DNA of 64,000 bases, taken from an uncultured Alistipes sp. GTDB lineage: Bacteria > Bacteroidota > Bacteroidia > Bacteroidales > Rikenellaceae. Under the pieces are notes generated by a model, which ran no database searches, was not told the origin of the DNA, and saw only the letters and a program-made list of their open reading frames with translations. A program made the position numbers and the translations under genes. The stretch covers positions 1 through 64,000 of the forward strand of contig CAJGEC010000008.1 of assembly GCA_904502285.1 (NCBI GenBank), read 5' to 3'. This document shows, one piece after another, positions 45,328 to 53,976 of this stretch. Numbering within the stretch: position 1 is the first letter of the stretch; each line of letters begins with the position of its first letter.

Positions 45328-45804
45328 TTAGTCAATCTCCTCAAATTCAACATACTCCGAAGAGTCCACATCGTTCTTCTTACTGCTCTTCTTTTGCTCG
45401 TTCTGACTCTTTGTCTGCTGGCGAGCATCAGCCTGGCTGGTCATCTGGCGCACAAACTCCTCCAAGGTCATACCGTTCGCTCCACCCATATTTCCGAAGG
45501 GATTAGCTCCTCCAAAAGGGTTTGCACCTCCAAAAGGGTTAGCTCCACCAAAGGGATTTGCCCCTCCGAAGCCACCTCCCGCCTGTCGCATCTGCTCCTC
45601 AAGCTGACGCTGCATCCTCTTATATCGCCAAACAGCGATGCCTATGCCGATAGCCGCGAGGCAGAGGAGGCCCAACAACACCCACGCCATCCACTTGAAG
45701 ACAAAGGGGGCAAAGATTGCCAAAAGCAGGAGCATAAGGCAAAATATGGGTCTGCGCTCGATAAAGGCTAAGATGCCGTAGAATATAATCTTTAGATATC
45801 CCAT
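45328..45804 (-). CDS. DUF4834-like membrane protein with GGANPF repeats
   Basis: 158 residues. Two hydrophobic segments lie at about 18-34 and 38-60 (CLMLLLLAIFAPFVFKWM, then VLLGLLCLAAIGIGIAVW). A basic helix (RYKRMQRQLEEQMRQAG) is followed by a low-complexity stretch with four GGANPF units, and a charged acidic tail (SSEYVEFEEID). This matches DUF4834, a Bacteroidetes membrane protein of unknown role. It heads the mlaE-mlaF operon with its own consensus promoter. A supporting role in lipid transport is only suggested by position. Confidence 0.75.
   Translation of the reverse strand: MGYLKIIFYGILAFIERRPIFCLMLLLLAIFAPFVFKWMAWVLLGLLCLAAIGIGIAVWRYKRMQRQLEEQMRQAGGGFGGANPFGGANPFGGANPFGGANPFGNMGGANGMTLEEFVRQMTSQADARQQTKSQNEQKKSSKKNDVDSSEYVEFEEID
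45494..45565 (-). repeat. Four 18-bp tandem repeats coding GGANPF
   Basis: Four units of exactly 18 bp (45494-45511, 45512-45529, 45530-45547, 45548-45565) differ only at a few third positions. They keep the frame, so unit gain or loss would only lengthen or shorten the Gly/Asn/Pro/Phe linker in the DUF4834-like protein. Confidence 0.85.
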
Positions 45805-45826
45805 TCCAAATTATTAAATAATCACG

Positions 45827-45857
45827 CAAAGTTACGAATTATTTCCGTAACAACAAA
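45827..45857 (-). promoter_or_regulatory. Promoter of the DUF4834-mlaE-mlaF operon
   Basis: On the minus strand TTTG (45854-45857), 19-nt spacer, TAACTTTG (45827-45834); a full consensus match with a leader of about 15-20 nt. Confidence 0.75.
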
Positions 45858-45862
45858 ACGTA

Positions 45863-46804
45863 CTACTTGCGCTTATAGTTTGTCGAGAGGTACTCTTTTA
45901 CGGTAAAACGTGTTGGGCGACGCTCTGCACCTACCCTCTTCTCCACGCACTCCTGCTGGTAGGGTCTACCCTCGATGACATAATCCTCAATAAATTGAAG
46001 GATAAGGTCGCACCTCTCCCAAAGGGGTGTACCAGCAAGGATATGATCCACATACTCAGCCGAATAGAAGTAGTATGGTGCATCGATCTTCTTCAACTGC
46101 TTAGCCACATATTTCGAGCCATAGAAGCCTACGCCCATCACCGAAGCCTTGTTATAGGGCACGTTGCTATCGGAGGTTCCGTGGAAGAGGAGCATAGGGG
46201 CTGGCACGGTATCAAACTTAGGCTTGCCGTGGGCCGTAAAGATAGCTCCAGCACACGACACCACACCTGCATAGCGGAAACCAGCGGGGAGTACCGTAGC
46301 ACGCTCATCACCATTACACCTCATCCACTCGGCCTGAAGCGAGGCGATAGCACCAGCACTCGAACCCGACAGCATAATTTTTGAAGTATCTACACCCCAC
46401 GACTCCGCATTGGCAACAACGAAATTGGTGGCGCAATATATATCCTCAACTGCAATAGTTACAGCATTTTGCATCTTGCCAATCATTCCTACTATGCCTA
46501 TATCCGAGGGCAAATCCTTAAGTCCCAAGCGGTAGTCAATCGACACCACGACGATACCCGCCTTGGCGAGACGATCAAAGTAGATAGAGTAGTACTCATG
46601 GTCGCGCTGACCGCCCACGAAGCCTCCGCCAAAGGCAAAGATCATACAGGGGCGCGCCTCGTCGCCACCCTCCACGCTATAGCGGTCGAGCAATAGTTCT
46701 TGACCCTGATGGGTCGCATAATGGAACGTAGTCTTATCAACCTCCTGACCTACGGCCACCGAGGCTATTAGTAGCATCGCTACGTATAGAAGCATCTTTT
46801 TCAT
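45863..46804 (-). CDS. Secreted alpha/beta-hydrolase (carboxylesterase-like)
   Basis: 313 residues with a signal peptide ending near 19 (LLIASVAVGQ). The fold is of the carboxylesterase/BD-FAE type: oxyanion-hole loop MIFAFGGGFVGGQRD, strand IVVVSIDYRLGLKD, nucleophile elbow ISGSSAG-type sequence (MLSGSSAGAIASLQAEW), acid near LLFHGTSDSNVPYNKA and His near EYVDHILAGTP. The catalytic triad Ser-Asp-His is therefore complete by inspection. It is likely periplasmic and may remove ester groups from polysaccharides or small molecules. It is 23 nt downstream of the YfcE-like gene and probably co-transcribed. Confidence 0.82.
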   Translation of the reverse strand: MKKMLLYVAMLLIASVAVGQEVDKTTFHYATHQGQELLLDRYSVEGGDEARPCMIFAFGGGFVGGQRDHEYYSIYFDRLAKAGIVVVSIDYRLGLKDLPSDIGIVGMIGKMQNAVTIAVEDIYCATNFVVANAESWGVDTSKIMLSGSSAGAIASLQAEWMRCNGDERATVLPAGFRYAGVVSCAGAIFTAHGKPKFDTVPAPMLLFHGTSDSNVPYNKASVMGVGFYGSKYVAKQLKKIDAPYYFYSAEYVDHILAGTPLWERCDLILQFIEDYVIEGRPYQQECVEKRVGAERRPTRFTVKEYLSTNYKRK

Positions 46805-46827
46805 AGTCCTAAATTATTATCTATCAA

Positions 46828-47316
46828 CTATTTTGGCCATTCACCAATTTCGAGATTACGTATATCACCATCTACGATATCGAAGCGTACTGCCGTGCGC
46901 ACGGCGTGAACACCATACTTTCCCGCACCACCAGGATTGATGTGTAGCAGATCGTAGACTGGATCGTAGATAACCTTCAGTATGTGTGAATGTCCTGCGA
47001 TGAATAGTTTTGGTTGCGAGGCGTGAATATGTTGCAAGGCCTTAGGCGAGTAGTGGCGAGGATAGCCCCCAATGTGGGTCATCAGCACCTTAACTCCCTC
47101 AACCTCGAAGAGGTTTACATCGTTGAACATACGTCGCATAACGCCACCATCGATATTGCCGTAGACCGCCCTAAGAGGCTTAAACTCAGCAATGGCATCG
47201 GCAACCTCCACCGAGCCGAAGTCGCCTGCGTGCCATATCTCGTCGCAAGGTTCGAGGAACTCCCTCAGCGGAGCATCAAAGGTGTTGTGTGTATCTGATA
47301 TTACGCCTATCTTCAT
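46828..47316 (-). CDS. YfcE/MJ0936-type metallophosphodiesterase
   Basis: 162 residues from MKIGVISDTH; the longer frame to 47346 runs into the -7 box at 47336-47343. The calcineurin-like metal ligands are GVISDTHNTF, IWHAGDFGSVE, AVYGNIDG, LMTHIGGYP and FIAGHSHILK with the final INPGGAGK, all in the right order. Homologues hydrolyse phosphodiesters in vitro and their physiological substrate is not settled. It is the first gene of a two-gene unit with the esterase. Confidence 0.9.
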   Translation of the reverse strand: MKIGVISDTHNTFDAPLREFLEPCDEIWHAGDFGSVEVADAIAEFKPLRAVYGNIDGGVMRRMFNDVNLFEVEGVKVLMTHIGGYPRHYSPKALQHIHASQPKLFIAGHSHILKVIYDPVYDLLHINPGGAGKYGVHAVRTAVRFDIVDGDIRNLEIGEWPK

Positions 47317-47335
47317 CTCTTGAGCATTTACCATA

Positions 47336-47343
47336 CAAAGGTA
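47336..47343 (-). promoter_or_regulatory. -7 box of the YfcE-like gene
   Basis: TACCTTTG on the minus strand, 19 nt before the ATG at 47316; no -33 TTTG. Confidence 0.5.
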
Positions 47344-47410
47344 CAAAAAAATATCTATTCTTATATCTCTTATCTACTAAACTACCCTCTGCACATCGAA
47401 AAAAATATGT

Positions 47411-47418
47411 TACCTTTG
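47411..47418 (+). promoter_or_regulatory. -7 box of the secreted nuclease gene
   Basis: TACCTTTG followed by TCGC, 28 nt before the ATG at 47447; no TTTG at the expected -33. Confidence 0.5.
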
Positions 47419-47446
47419 TCGCAGTTTTAACCCAAATAAACCATCT

Positions 47447-48322
47447 ATGAAACGAATATATCTCGTAGTAATTGTGCTATTGATAGCACTCATCGTGGCA
47501 AATAAGTTCCACTCATCGGCAACGGATAGCACCATAACCGAGAGCGTAGCAACAACGCAGACTAAGGATGACATCTGGTATGAGATGCCCAAGGGGGTTG
47601 CCAACGGCGACACTGAGGTAATAACCATCCTCTCGGAGGGTGAGCGCAACTACACCCTCTGTTACGACTTCGAGCGACTCACAACCCTTTGGGTTGCCTA
47701 CCCCCTATCGGGTCGCTATATGGGCGAACTAAAGCGCCCAAGTCGTTGGTACTACAACCCTTTGCTAAGCACCTCGGATCAGATAAACCTCTGTTACCGT
47801 AGCTACAACGACGACTACTCACGCGGTCACCTCATCCCCAATGCCTCGCGCAATGGCAACCGCGAGATGCAGGAGCAGACATTCTATGTTACCAACTCCG
47901 TACCACAGATACAAAACCGCTTCAACGGTGGCATCTGGCAGAGCCTTGAGAACGCGCTCCAGATAGAGGCCAGGGAGAATGACCTATACATAGTTACGGG
48001 TATCGCCTTCGCCAAGGGCGACGAGGGGTGTGAGATAGCCTATACCTCGGCAAAGGATGACTTGCGTCGTGTCCCCGTGCCTAACTACTTCTACAAGGTG
48101 GCACTAAAGCTACACTACGACACCACAGGTGCTGTGAGCGATGCTACGACCATCGGTTTTTGGTTTGAGCACCGCACCTATACCGACACCTTCGAGAACT
48201 ACGCCACCTCGGTAGACCTAATAGAAGAGTGGACAGGCCTCGACCTCTTCCACCAACTTCCCGACGCCATAGAGGCTATGGCCGAGACCAACACATCTTG
48301 GCGCACATTCGCCCGATTTTAA
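47447..48322 (+). CDS. DNA/RNA non-specific endonuclease (NUC family), exported
   Basis: 291 residues with an N-terminal signal or anchor helix (IYLVVIVLLIALIVANK). The beta-beta-alpha-metal nuclease core is clear: ERNYTLCYDFERLTTLWVAY, then DDYSRGHLIPNASRNG with catalytic His128 (the usual D-R-G-H is S-R-G-H here), then FYVTNSVPQIQNRFNGGIWQ with the metal-binding Asn, then LYIVTGIAF. It probably degrades extracellular or periplasmic nucleic acid. The Asp-to-Ser change at the start of the DRGH motif is tolerated in Bacteroidetes homologues as far as I recall. Confidence 0.9.
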   Translation: MKRIYLVVIVLLIALIVANKFHSSATDSTITESVATTQTKDDIWYEMPKGVANGDTEVITILSEGERNYTLCYDFERLTTLWVAYPLSGRYMGELKRPSRWYYNPLLSTSDQINLCYRSYNDDYSRGHLIPNASRNGNREMQEQTFYVTNSVPQIQNRFNGGIWQSLENALQIEARENDLYIVTGIAFAKGDEGCEIAYTSAKDDLRRVPVPNYFYKVALKLHYDTTGAVSDATTIGFWFEHRTYTDTFENYATSVDLIEEWTGLDLFHQLPDAIEAMAETNTSWRTFARF

Positions 48323-48344
48323 CCAGAGGAACGCCATTAAACTA

Positions 48345-48382
48345 AAGAAGAGCCTGCCCGAAAGGACAGACTCTTCTTTTTT
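48345..48382. terminator. Terminator between the nuclease and a convergent lipoprotein gene
   Basis: A 12-bp stem with one mismatch (aagaagagcctg at 48345-48356 with cagactcttctt at 48367-48378) is followed by tttt on the plus strand. Confidence 0.8.
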
Positions 48383-48412
48383 GGCTTTAACAAGCGTGAC
48401 TAACTTCGAAGA

Positions 48413-49756
48413 TTAGTCGCAGCTCTGGTTATCGTAGTCACCGAGGACAGCCTCGAAGGTACCCTGAATCTTATTGCCGTTATCGTCGAAACTATCTACC
48501 GTAACCTTGTAGTTGTTACCACCAGTGCTCTCAACCTTTACGGTACCACCTCTAAGAGGAGCAGCCTGAGACATATCTACCTGACCACCTACACAATTGA
48601 GGTACCAAGCATAAAGTTGGAGGCTATCATCACGGAGACGACCTGCACCGATGGTATATGAGTAGTCTGAAGGGGTCTCAGTGAAGATGTTGTACTCACC
48701 AACGAAGCCCTGCTGATTCTCCCAACCACCTACACTCTTAGGAACGATGAAGTCGAAGAGGAGGTAGACGCCAGAGAAGCCTGCCTTCTGCTCGATCATA
48801 TGCAAGAACCAGTTATCCATACCGATACCGAAATAGTCGCCACGGTAATAGGCTGAGATATAACCACCTGTCACATTGAAGTTGATGTCAGAAGTGTACT
48901 GACTTACAGGGTAAACATCAGCGTAGGTAGGCTCGCTATAGTCCTCCATCACTGTACTACCGTGATACTCTACGTGGTGGATTTCACCATTTGTGAGGGT
49001 TACATCAGCGATGATGCTATCCTCGGTGACAACTACCGTAGCATCGCGGTACGTAGTGACATTGTAGTTAGCATCAAACAAGTAGCTACAATCCTTGAAG
49101 CCGTCAATAGTACCTGGCTCGCCAGAACGAGTAAGATCCAACTTATAGGTACCTACAGGCACACGGTGAGTGCTATTGAAGGCAGAACCCTCAGATGCAT
49201 AGATGTCAAAACGGTACTCTGTAGCGTTGCTTGGCTTAGAAGTGACTGCCTTAGGCTGCATATCCGACAAGATAACAAAGTAGTCGAAACCACGGGTACG
49301 CATCTTACCATAGTAGGTACCGCCAAGGTGTGTAGGGTTGAATGTTACGTCTGGCAACACAACACCATCCTGCATAACCATAACGATAAAACTCTGAGTT
49401 CCATACTTCACCGTAATCGACGTACTACGCTCCTCAGCATCATTAGCCGCTACAACAAAGTCTACTACACCATCGCCAATACGTACATCTGTAACCCAAT
49501 CAGCCTTGGCAGATGCCTCAGGCATAGGAGGCTCAACTGGAGAAAAGCGAGTTGCCTGAGCCTCAGTCTCAGCCTCCACCAAATCGAACTTAATCTGGCC
49601 CTGACCTCCCTCTACGCCAAAGTGCATCACAGACTCTGAGGCAAGTTTAAGCTGTAAATTATGGTTAGATGTGCCTCCAGTTGGGCCATCATCCGTGTTG
49701 TCGCAGGCGACAAACGCCATTGCACAAAGTGCAATAAGGGTAAAAAGTTTTTTCAT
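48413..49756 (-). CDS. BACON-domain lipoprotein
   Basis: 447 residues, lipobox Cys18 (MAFVAC-DNTDDGP) followed by acidic residues. A BACON-like domain covers about 40-130 (MHFGVEGGQGQIKFDLVEAE, then ADWVTDVRIGDGVVDFVVAA, then TVKYGTQSFIVMVMQDG). The rest is beta-rich with lipocalin-like strands (TYYGKMRTRGFDYFVILSD). It is 32 nt after the Omp28-like lipoprotein gene and in the same transcript. No enzyme motif. It probably binds something at the cell surface; identity unknown. Confidence 0.7.
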   Translation of the reverse strand: MKKLFTLIALCAMAFVACDNTDDGPTGGTSNHNLQLKLASESVMHFGVEGGQGQIKFDLVEAETEAQATRFSPVEPPMPEASAKADWVTDVRIGDGVVDFVVAANDAEERSTSITVKYGTQSFIVMVMQDGVVLPDVTFNPTHLGGTYYGKMRTRGFDYFVILSDMQPKAVTSKPSNATEYRFDIYASEGSAFNSTHRVPVGTYKLDLTRSGEPGTIDGFKDCSYLFDANYNVTTYRDATVVVTEDSIIADVTLTNGEIHHVEYHGSTVMEDYSEPTYADVYPVSQYTSDINFNVTGGYISAYYRGDYFGIGMDNWFLHMIEQKAGFSGVYLLFDFIVPKSVGGWENQQGFVGEYNIFTETPSDYSYTIGAGRLRDDSLQLYAWYLNCVGGQVDMSQAAPLRGGTVKVESTGGNNYKVTVDSFDDNGNKIQGTFEAVLGDYDNQSCD

Positions 49757-49788
49757 TGTAGTTATTGATTTTTAGGTTATTGTACTCT

Positions 49789-51450
49789 CTATTTATAATC
49801 AAACGGAACACTACTATTGATTGGACACATCGTAGTATTCACCACCTCGTACTTGTTGTCGGAGTTCTGCGCAGCGATAATCACCAACACCTTGAGGTTA
49901 CTCTTCACCCACGACGACTCGGTAGGCATAGTAAACACCTTGTAGGTGGTGCTATTCTTTCCGACATAGCCCCATTCGCCACCAGAGATGTCGGTATAGT
50001 CGAGGGTATAGTAGCTTAGACGTAGTGCATTATCGTGGTAGTGCATCCAGTTCTCACTCGCTCCATTCTGGTAGTCATAGATATCGTCTTCGAGCAAGAA
50101 GATATTTATCTTATAGGTACGGTCGCGCTCCGACTTCAATGCCACACTGACAAGCACATCATCACCCTTGACTGCCGTTGAGACTGCCGCCGCAACACTC
50201 TGGCTCTCAAGGATATTATTCTTCAGATGTGTGTAGATATAGTTGAGACTTGAGTTTGCCGAATTCTTATACCAATAGTTGAACGTAAGGGTAGGATATC
50301 CCGTTGCTATCTTGGTTGTCTTATTGAAAAAGTTGAAAAGCGTTCTTGAGGCGAGCGTGAAGGCCTTATCATCCGTATTGAAAGAGTGGGCCATAGCGAT
50401 ATTATAGGTATCGTTATACTCTTCATTCTCGCTCAAACTCTTTAGCGACTCCATCATCAGCGGACAGTATCCACAATCTGTGCCTGTGTGGTCGATAAGC
50501 AACATACGGTGCTTGAAGGTAAAGTTTTCAGGGTCGCTATCCTCTGGGAAGGCAGGTGAACCCGCAGGAATAATGTTGATGGTCAAGACCTTAGAAGTCT
50601 CACCATTGCATGTAGCATAAAAGACACGCTCGCCAGCCTCGGCAATAGTATATGGATTTGAGACCTCCTCTCTGGTGTAGTAGTCGAAGTACTTAGCCAC
50701 AGCCGTTACATCCTCATTTGCCTGCATTGCCACAAACTCCACAGCCTCGCCAGCCTCGATGATTCTTCTCTTGGCATCGAGTACCACCTCATTAGAGATA
50801 CCATCCTGAATGATGGTCACCATAACACTTTCCGACTTATAGCTCAAAACGACACGGGCAGTACGCTGCTCAATGGTAGTGTTCTTCGCAACGACAAAGC
50901 CCACCTTATCGGCCTCAACGACGAACTCGCCGACCCACTCAGCATCGGCCTCTACCTCAACCACAGCCTCCGCGTCATAGGTCTCAAGGCTATAGCGAAT
51001 CTCTCCACTACCACCATCAGCATCAAAAGTCATCTTGCGCTCCGACAACAGGCTAAGGCGCACCTCGTCTTCGGCCAATTTGCCACTCTGCTCAACGAAG
51101 ACCTCAACGACCTCCTCGCCATAGGTAAGCGTAACAACTCCAACACGCTGCTGATAGTCGGCATTAGGCTCGATGGTGAGCGTCACCGCATTTTGAGATA
51201 TCTCGTAATCAATCCAATCGACATCTGTTGCGACTGTGAGTTCCACACCCTCACAAGGCTCTTCAATGGTGCAGCTAATAGTCGCCTGGCCTCCCAAATA
51301 GGTCATTCGGATAATCGAGTCCGAAGCAACCGAAAGGTGGTTTGTAACAATGGTCGAGCCATCGTTATTGACGTTGTCGCCAGTAATGTCAGACTCACAA
51401 GCCACAAAGCAAAGCAAGGCCATCACAAAAAGTGCAAAAAGTTTTCTCAT
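49789..51450 (-). CDS. BACON plus Omp28-like thioredoxin-fold lipoprotein
   Basis: 553 residues, lipobox Cys18 (ALLCFVAC-ESDITG). Two BACON-like sandwiches lie at about 40-125 (IRMTYLGGQATISCTIEEPC) and 130-220 (MTFDADGGSGEIRYSLETYD). A third Ig-like domain covers about 225-300. The C-terminal part resembles Omp28-related proteins: MLLIDHTGTDCGYCPLMMES has a thioredoxin-type C-x-x-C, and the following long region has GYPTLTFNYWY at the cis-Pro position. A redox or structural role outside the cell is possible; none is proven for the family. Its promoter is 120 nt upstream. Confidence 0.75.
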   Translation of the reverse strand: MRKLFALFVMALLCFVACESDITGDNVNNDGSTIVTNHLSVASDSIIRMTYLGGQATISCTIEEPCEGVELTVATDVDWIDYEISQNAVTLTIEPNADYQQRVGVVTLTYGEEVVEVFVEQSGKLAEDEVRLSLLSERKMTFDADGGSGEIRYSLETYDAEAVVEVEADAEWVGEFVVEADKVGFVVAKNTTIEQRTARVVLSYKSESVMVTIIQDGISNEVVLDAKRRIIEAGEAVEFVAMQANEDVTAVAKYFDYYTREEVSNPYTIAEAGERVFYATCNGETSKVLTINIIPAGSPAFPEDSDPENFTFKHRMLLIDHTGTDCGYCPLMMESLKSLSENEEYNDTYNIAMAHSFNTDDKAFTLASRTLFNFFNKTTKIATGYPTLTFNYWYKNSANSSLNYIYTHLKNNILESQSVAAAVSTAVKGDDVLVSVALKSERDRTYKINIFLLEDDIYDYQNGASENWMHYHDNALRLSYYTLDYTDISGGEWGYVGKNSTTYKVFTMPTESSWVKSNLKVLVIIAAQNSDNKYEVVNTTMCPINSSVPFDYK

Positions 51451-51577
51451 ATTCCCTTTAATTTAGTAGTCGTTTCTATCTCTTTTCTTATCTCAAACCT
51501 GCTCACAACCCACTCAGTGCCACATTTTTACCATTAACCTTACGCACCGGTCTGGATGAAAACAAATTTCGACATTA

Positions 51578-51608
51578 CAAAGATAATCAAATATCTGCCA
51601 CTTGCAAT
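51578..51608 (-). promoter_or_regulatory. Promoter of the two-gene lipoprotein unit
   Basis: On the minus strand ATTG (51605-51608), 19-nt spacer, TATCTTTG (51578-51585). It implies a leader of about 120 nt before the ATG at 51450. Confidence 0.6.
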
Positions 51609-51636
51609 AGTGTTGCGATAAAATTGTGCTACAGCA

Positions 51637-51672
51637 CAAAAAAAAGTGGGAAACATCGACTATGCTTCCCAC
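51637..51672 (-). terminator. Rho-independent terminator of the 54.7-51.7 kb minus-strand unit
   Basis: A stem of GTGGGAA/TTCCCAC plus an inner CAT/ATG (51646-51672) is followed on the minus strand by nine T (complement of 51637-51645). Confidence 0.88.
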
Positions 51673-51694
51673 CATATTTACAATGCGTTAGGCT

Positions 51695-52411
51695 CTACTC
51701 CTGGCAGATCTCCTCCGCGCAATCGCACTCACAATCGCAAGCCTCCTCAACTACAACATTTAGGTCCAACCCTCTCTGCAACTTGTTGGCAAGGGCGATG
51801 ATATAGTTGTTATGCTCCACCTCGGCAATCTCCAGCTCGGCAACGACGATAGCCGCCTCCATCTCACCAAGCTTATTGAGCATATCCTGTGGATAACCCG
51901 CATCTATAATATCCATAGCATACTGCTCCTTCGTAGCTATCTGCTCCAAAAGGGCAACCTGCTTCTGGGCGATAACCTCGTTATTCTGAGCAATCTTCTG
52001 TCGCTCCTGCTCCTCGCTACCGAGTTCCATAGTCCAAGCCTTATCCATATCCGAGAGCGACGAGTCGAACAACTCCTCCTGAGTCCTCATCATATCCTCC
52101 TCGGCACGGAAGGCTGCACGACGCTCACCAGCCTCATCGACAATAGGCTCGTACAACGACTTAAAATAGAGTGCCTTAGCACCTCCATAGCTCTTGCGAT
52201 AGGCAATCTCATACTGCGACGCAAGTTTCTCCACCTTACGCAAATCGGCCTCAGTATGTACCGTCTCGGCAAGCTCAGCAATATGCTTAACATCCTTTTC
52301 GGGAGTGGTCAAGTGTACGCGCGACTCGCAACGTGTGCCCAAGAGTAGCAACACAACAAAGAGTATATAGAATGTATATAGCGCAACTCGCTGTTTTGTA
52401 TTCTTCTTCAT
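51695..52411 (-). CDS. Hypothetical helical lipoprotein with a C-terminal cysteine cluster
   Basis: 238 residues. An N-terminal hydrophobic helix ends in a lipobox-like LLLLGTRC-ESRVH. The remainder is strongly helical and charged, likely coiled coil (EKDVKHIAELAETVHTEADL, EEQERQKIAQNNEVIAQKQ). The last 20 residues hold a run of alternating Cys and acidic residues (EEACDCECDCAEEICQE), which could bind metal or form disulfides. It follows the small lipoprotein gene by 45 nt and ends the operon. No family is recognised. Confidence 0.6.
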   Translation of the reverse strand: MKKNTKQRVALYTFYILFVVLLLLGTRCESRVHLTTPEKDVKHIAELAETVHTEADLRKVEKLASQYEIAYRKSYGGAKALYFKSLYEPIVDEAGERRAAFRAEEDMMRTQEELFDSSLSDMDKAWTMELGSEEQERQKIAQNNEVIAQKQVALLEQIATKEQYAMDIIDAGYPQDMLNKLGEMEAAIVVAELEIAEVEHNNYIIALANKLQRGLDLNVVVEEACDCECDCAEEICQE

Positions 52412-52456
52412 TTTCTTCTTACGTTTTTGGGTTTTACACTAAAGAGCGACTTCGCG

Positions 52457-52735
52457 CTACTCGCTAAGTATCAGGTTCGACTCCTCAAGGAATATCTGGT
52501 ATGACTCGCCACCAATCTGCTCACGGAAGGCCTCCTTATGAGCCTTAATATTGTCGGCAGCCACCTTAAACTCCTCATAGCTCTTTGCCTCCTTGACCGC
52601 AGTGGCAAGTTCATAGCTGAGGTCGTAGGCCTCGTTCAAGTGGTTCTGCTCGTCGATAACGACAGCCTCGCCACCTCTATTACAGCAAGCCGAGAGCGCA
52701 ACTACGGCTCCCAATGCTACAATGATTCTCTTCAT
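52457..52735 (-). CDS. Small hypothetical lipoprotein
   Basis: 92 residues, lipobox VVALSAC-CNRGGE. The mature part is helical and acidic (EAYDLSYELATAVKEAKSYE). No family is recognised. It lies between the RlmI-like methyltransferase (19-nt gap) and the cysteine-cluster lipoprotein, in the same transcript. Confidence 0.6.
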   Translation of the reverse strand: MKRIIVALGAVVALSACCNRGGEAVVIDEQNHLNEAYDLSYELATAVKEAKSYEEFKVAADNIKAHKEAFREQIGGESYQIFLEESNLILSE

Positions 52736-52754
52736 AACTATCTCGTTTTCTTAA

Positions 52755-53960
52755 TTATTCAACATAGACAACCAAGCCCTTGAGGTACTCACCCTCAGGG
52801 TGGTAGATATTGATTGGGTGGTCGGCAGGCTGAGTAAGCTGACCAATGATGCGCACCTTACGACGTGCTATGGCTGCTGCCGTGAAGATTGTTGTGCGGA
52901 AGAGGTCGCGACTAACAGCCTGTGAACAAGAGAAGGTAAAGAGGATACCTCCTGGGCGAATCTTCTCCAACGCACGAGCATTAATCTTCTTATAGCCCTG
53001 CAACGCATTGCCCAACACCTTATGGTGCTTAGCGAAGGCTGGAGGGTCGAGGATGATAAGGTCGTAGTCCGAATCGATATCTCGCAGATACTCCACAGCA
53101 TTCGTAGCGATAGCCGTATGGTTTGCCTCCTGACCGAAGTTTAGGCGTACGTTCTCCTCAGCGAGTTTCACCGCGCGCTCCGAAAGGTCGATTGAGACAA
53201 CCTCCTTGGCACCACCTGCCAAAGCCGCCACCGAGAAGCCTCCCGTATAGCAGAAGGTATTCAACACCTTGCGTCCCCTAGAGTATTGGCGCACAAGATC
53301 ACGATTGACTCTTTGGTCGATGAAGAAGCCCGTCTTTTGACCCTCCTCCCAATTGACCTTAAACTTAAGACCATTCTCCAAAACCACATTATCACGCTCG
53401 GCACAGCGTCCCCACAAGTAGCCATCTATAGCTCCCAAGTCGGCCTTGAAAGGGAGGGTCTGCGAACTCTTGTCGTAGATAGCCTCGATAGCCTCTCCAT
53501 ATGCCTCGCGGATAGCTGTGGCAATAGCCTGGCGCGAGTGATACATTCCCACCGAGTGGCACTGAACAACTGCCGTGCGCTCATATACGTCGATAACCAA
53601 GCCTGGCAACAGGTCACCCTCGCCGTGAACAAGACGGTAGCAAGTCGTAGTCTCGTTGCCAATCAAACCAAGAGCCTCACGCACATTGCGGGCCTCGGCA
53701 ATACGACGATTCCACCACGCCTGATCGATACTCTCACGCTCAAAGCTCAACACCCTCACAGCAATAGAGCCTATCTGCCAGTGACCTCGCGCAATGAACT
53801 CTCCCTGCTTAGTCACCACATCGACGATATCGCCCTCCGTAAGAGGCTTCTCGCACTCCGTAATACGCTCAATTGCTCCCGAAAAAACCCAAGGATGGCA
53901 ACGCTGTAGCGACTCCTCCTTGCCTCGGCGTAGGTGTATGGTTGTAATATTTTCTGCCAT
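52755..53960 (-). CDS. RlmI-like 23S rRNA methyltransferase (PUA plus Rossmann fold)
   Basis: 401 residues. An N-terminal PUA domain (about 5-75, RRGKEESLQRCHPWVFSGAI) is followed by the RlmI/YccW middle part (GEGDLLPGLVIDVY) and a SAM-binding Rossmann fold: VLNTFCYTGGFSVAALAGGA for motif I, VVSIDLSERAVKLAEENV for motif II, and DLIILDPPAFAK for the D-P-P-x-F/Y catalytic motif. RlmI methylates C5 of a 23S rRNA cytosine, and the orthology is likely but not certain. It is 16 nt after the exonuclease gene. Confidence 0.9.
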   Translation of the reverse strand: MAENITTIHLRRGKEESLQRCHPWVFSGAIERITECEKPLTEGDIVDVVTKQGEFIARGHWQIGSIAVRVLSFERESIDQAWWNRRIAEARNVREALGLIGNETTTCYRLVHGEGDLLPGLVIDVYERTAVVQCHSVGMYHSRQAIATAIREAYGEAIEAIYDKSSQTLPFKADLGAIDGYLWGRCAERDNVVLENGLKFKVNWEEGQKTGFFIDQRVNRDLVRQYSRGRKVLNTFCYTGGFSVAALAGGAKEVVSIDLSERAVKLAEENVRLNFGQEANHTAIATNAVEYLRDIDSDYDLIILDPPAFAKHHKVLGNALQGYKKINARALEKIRPGGILFTFSCSQAVSRDLFRTTIFTAAAIARRKVRIIGQLTQPADHPINIYHPEGEYLKGLVVYVE

Positions 53961-53976
53961 AGTTATTATGTTTTAT

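Noticed and set aside
45494..45565. 18-bp repeats as a CRISPR or regulatory array
   Set aside because: Units are contiguous without spacers, in frame, and code for a regular hexapeptide.
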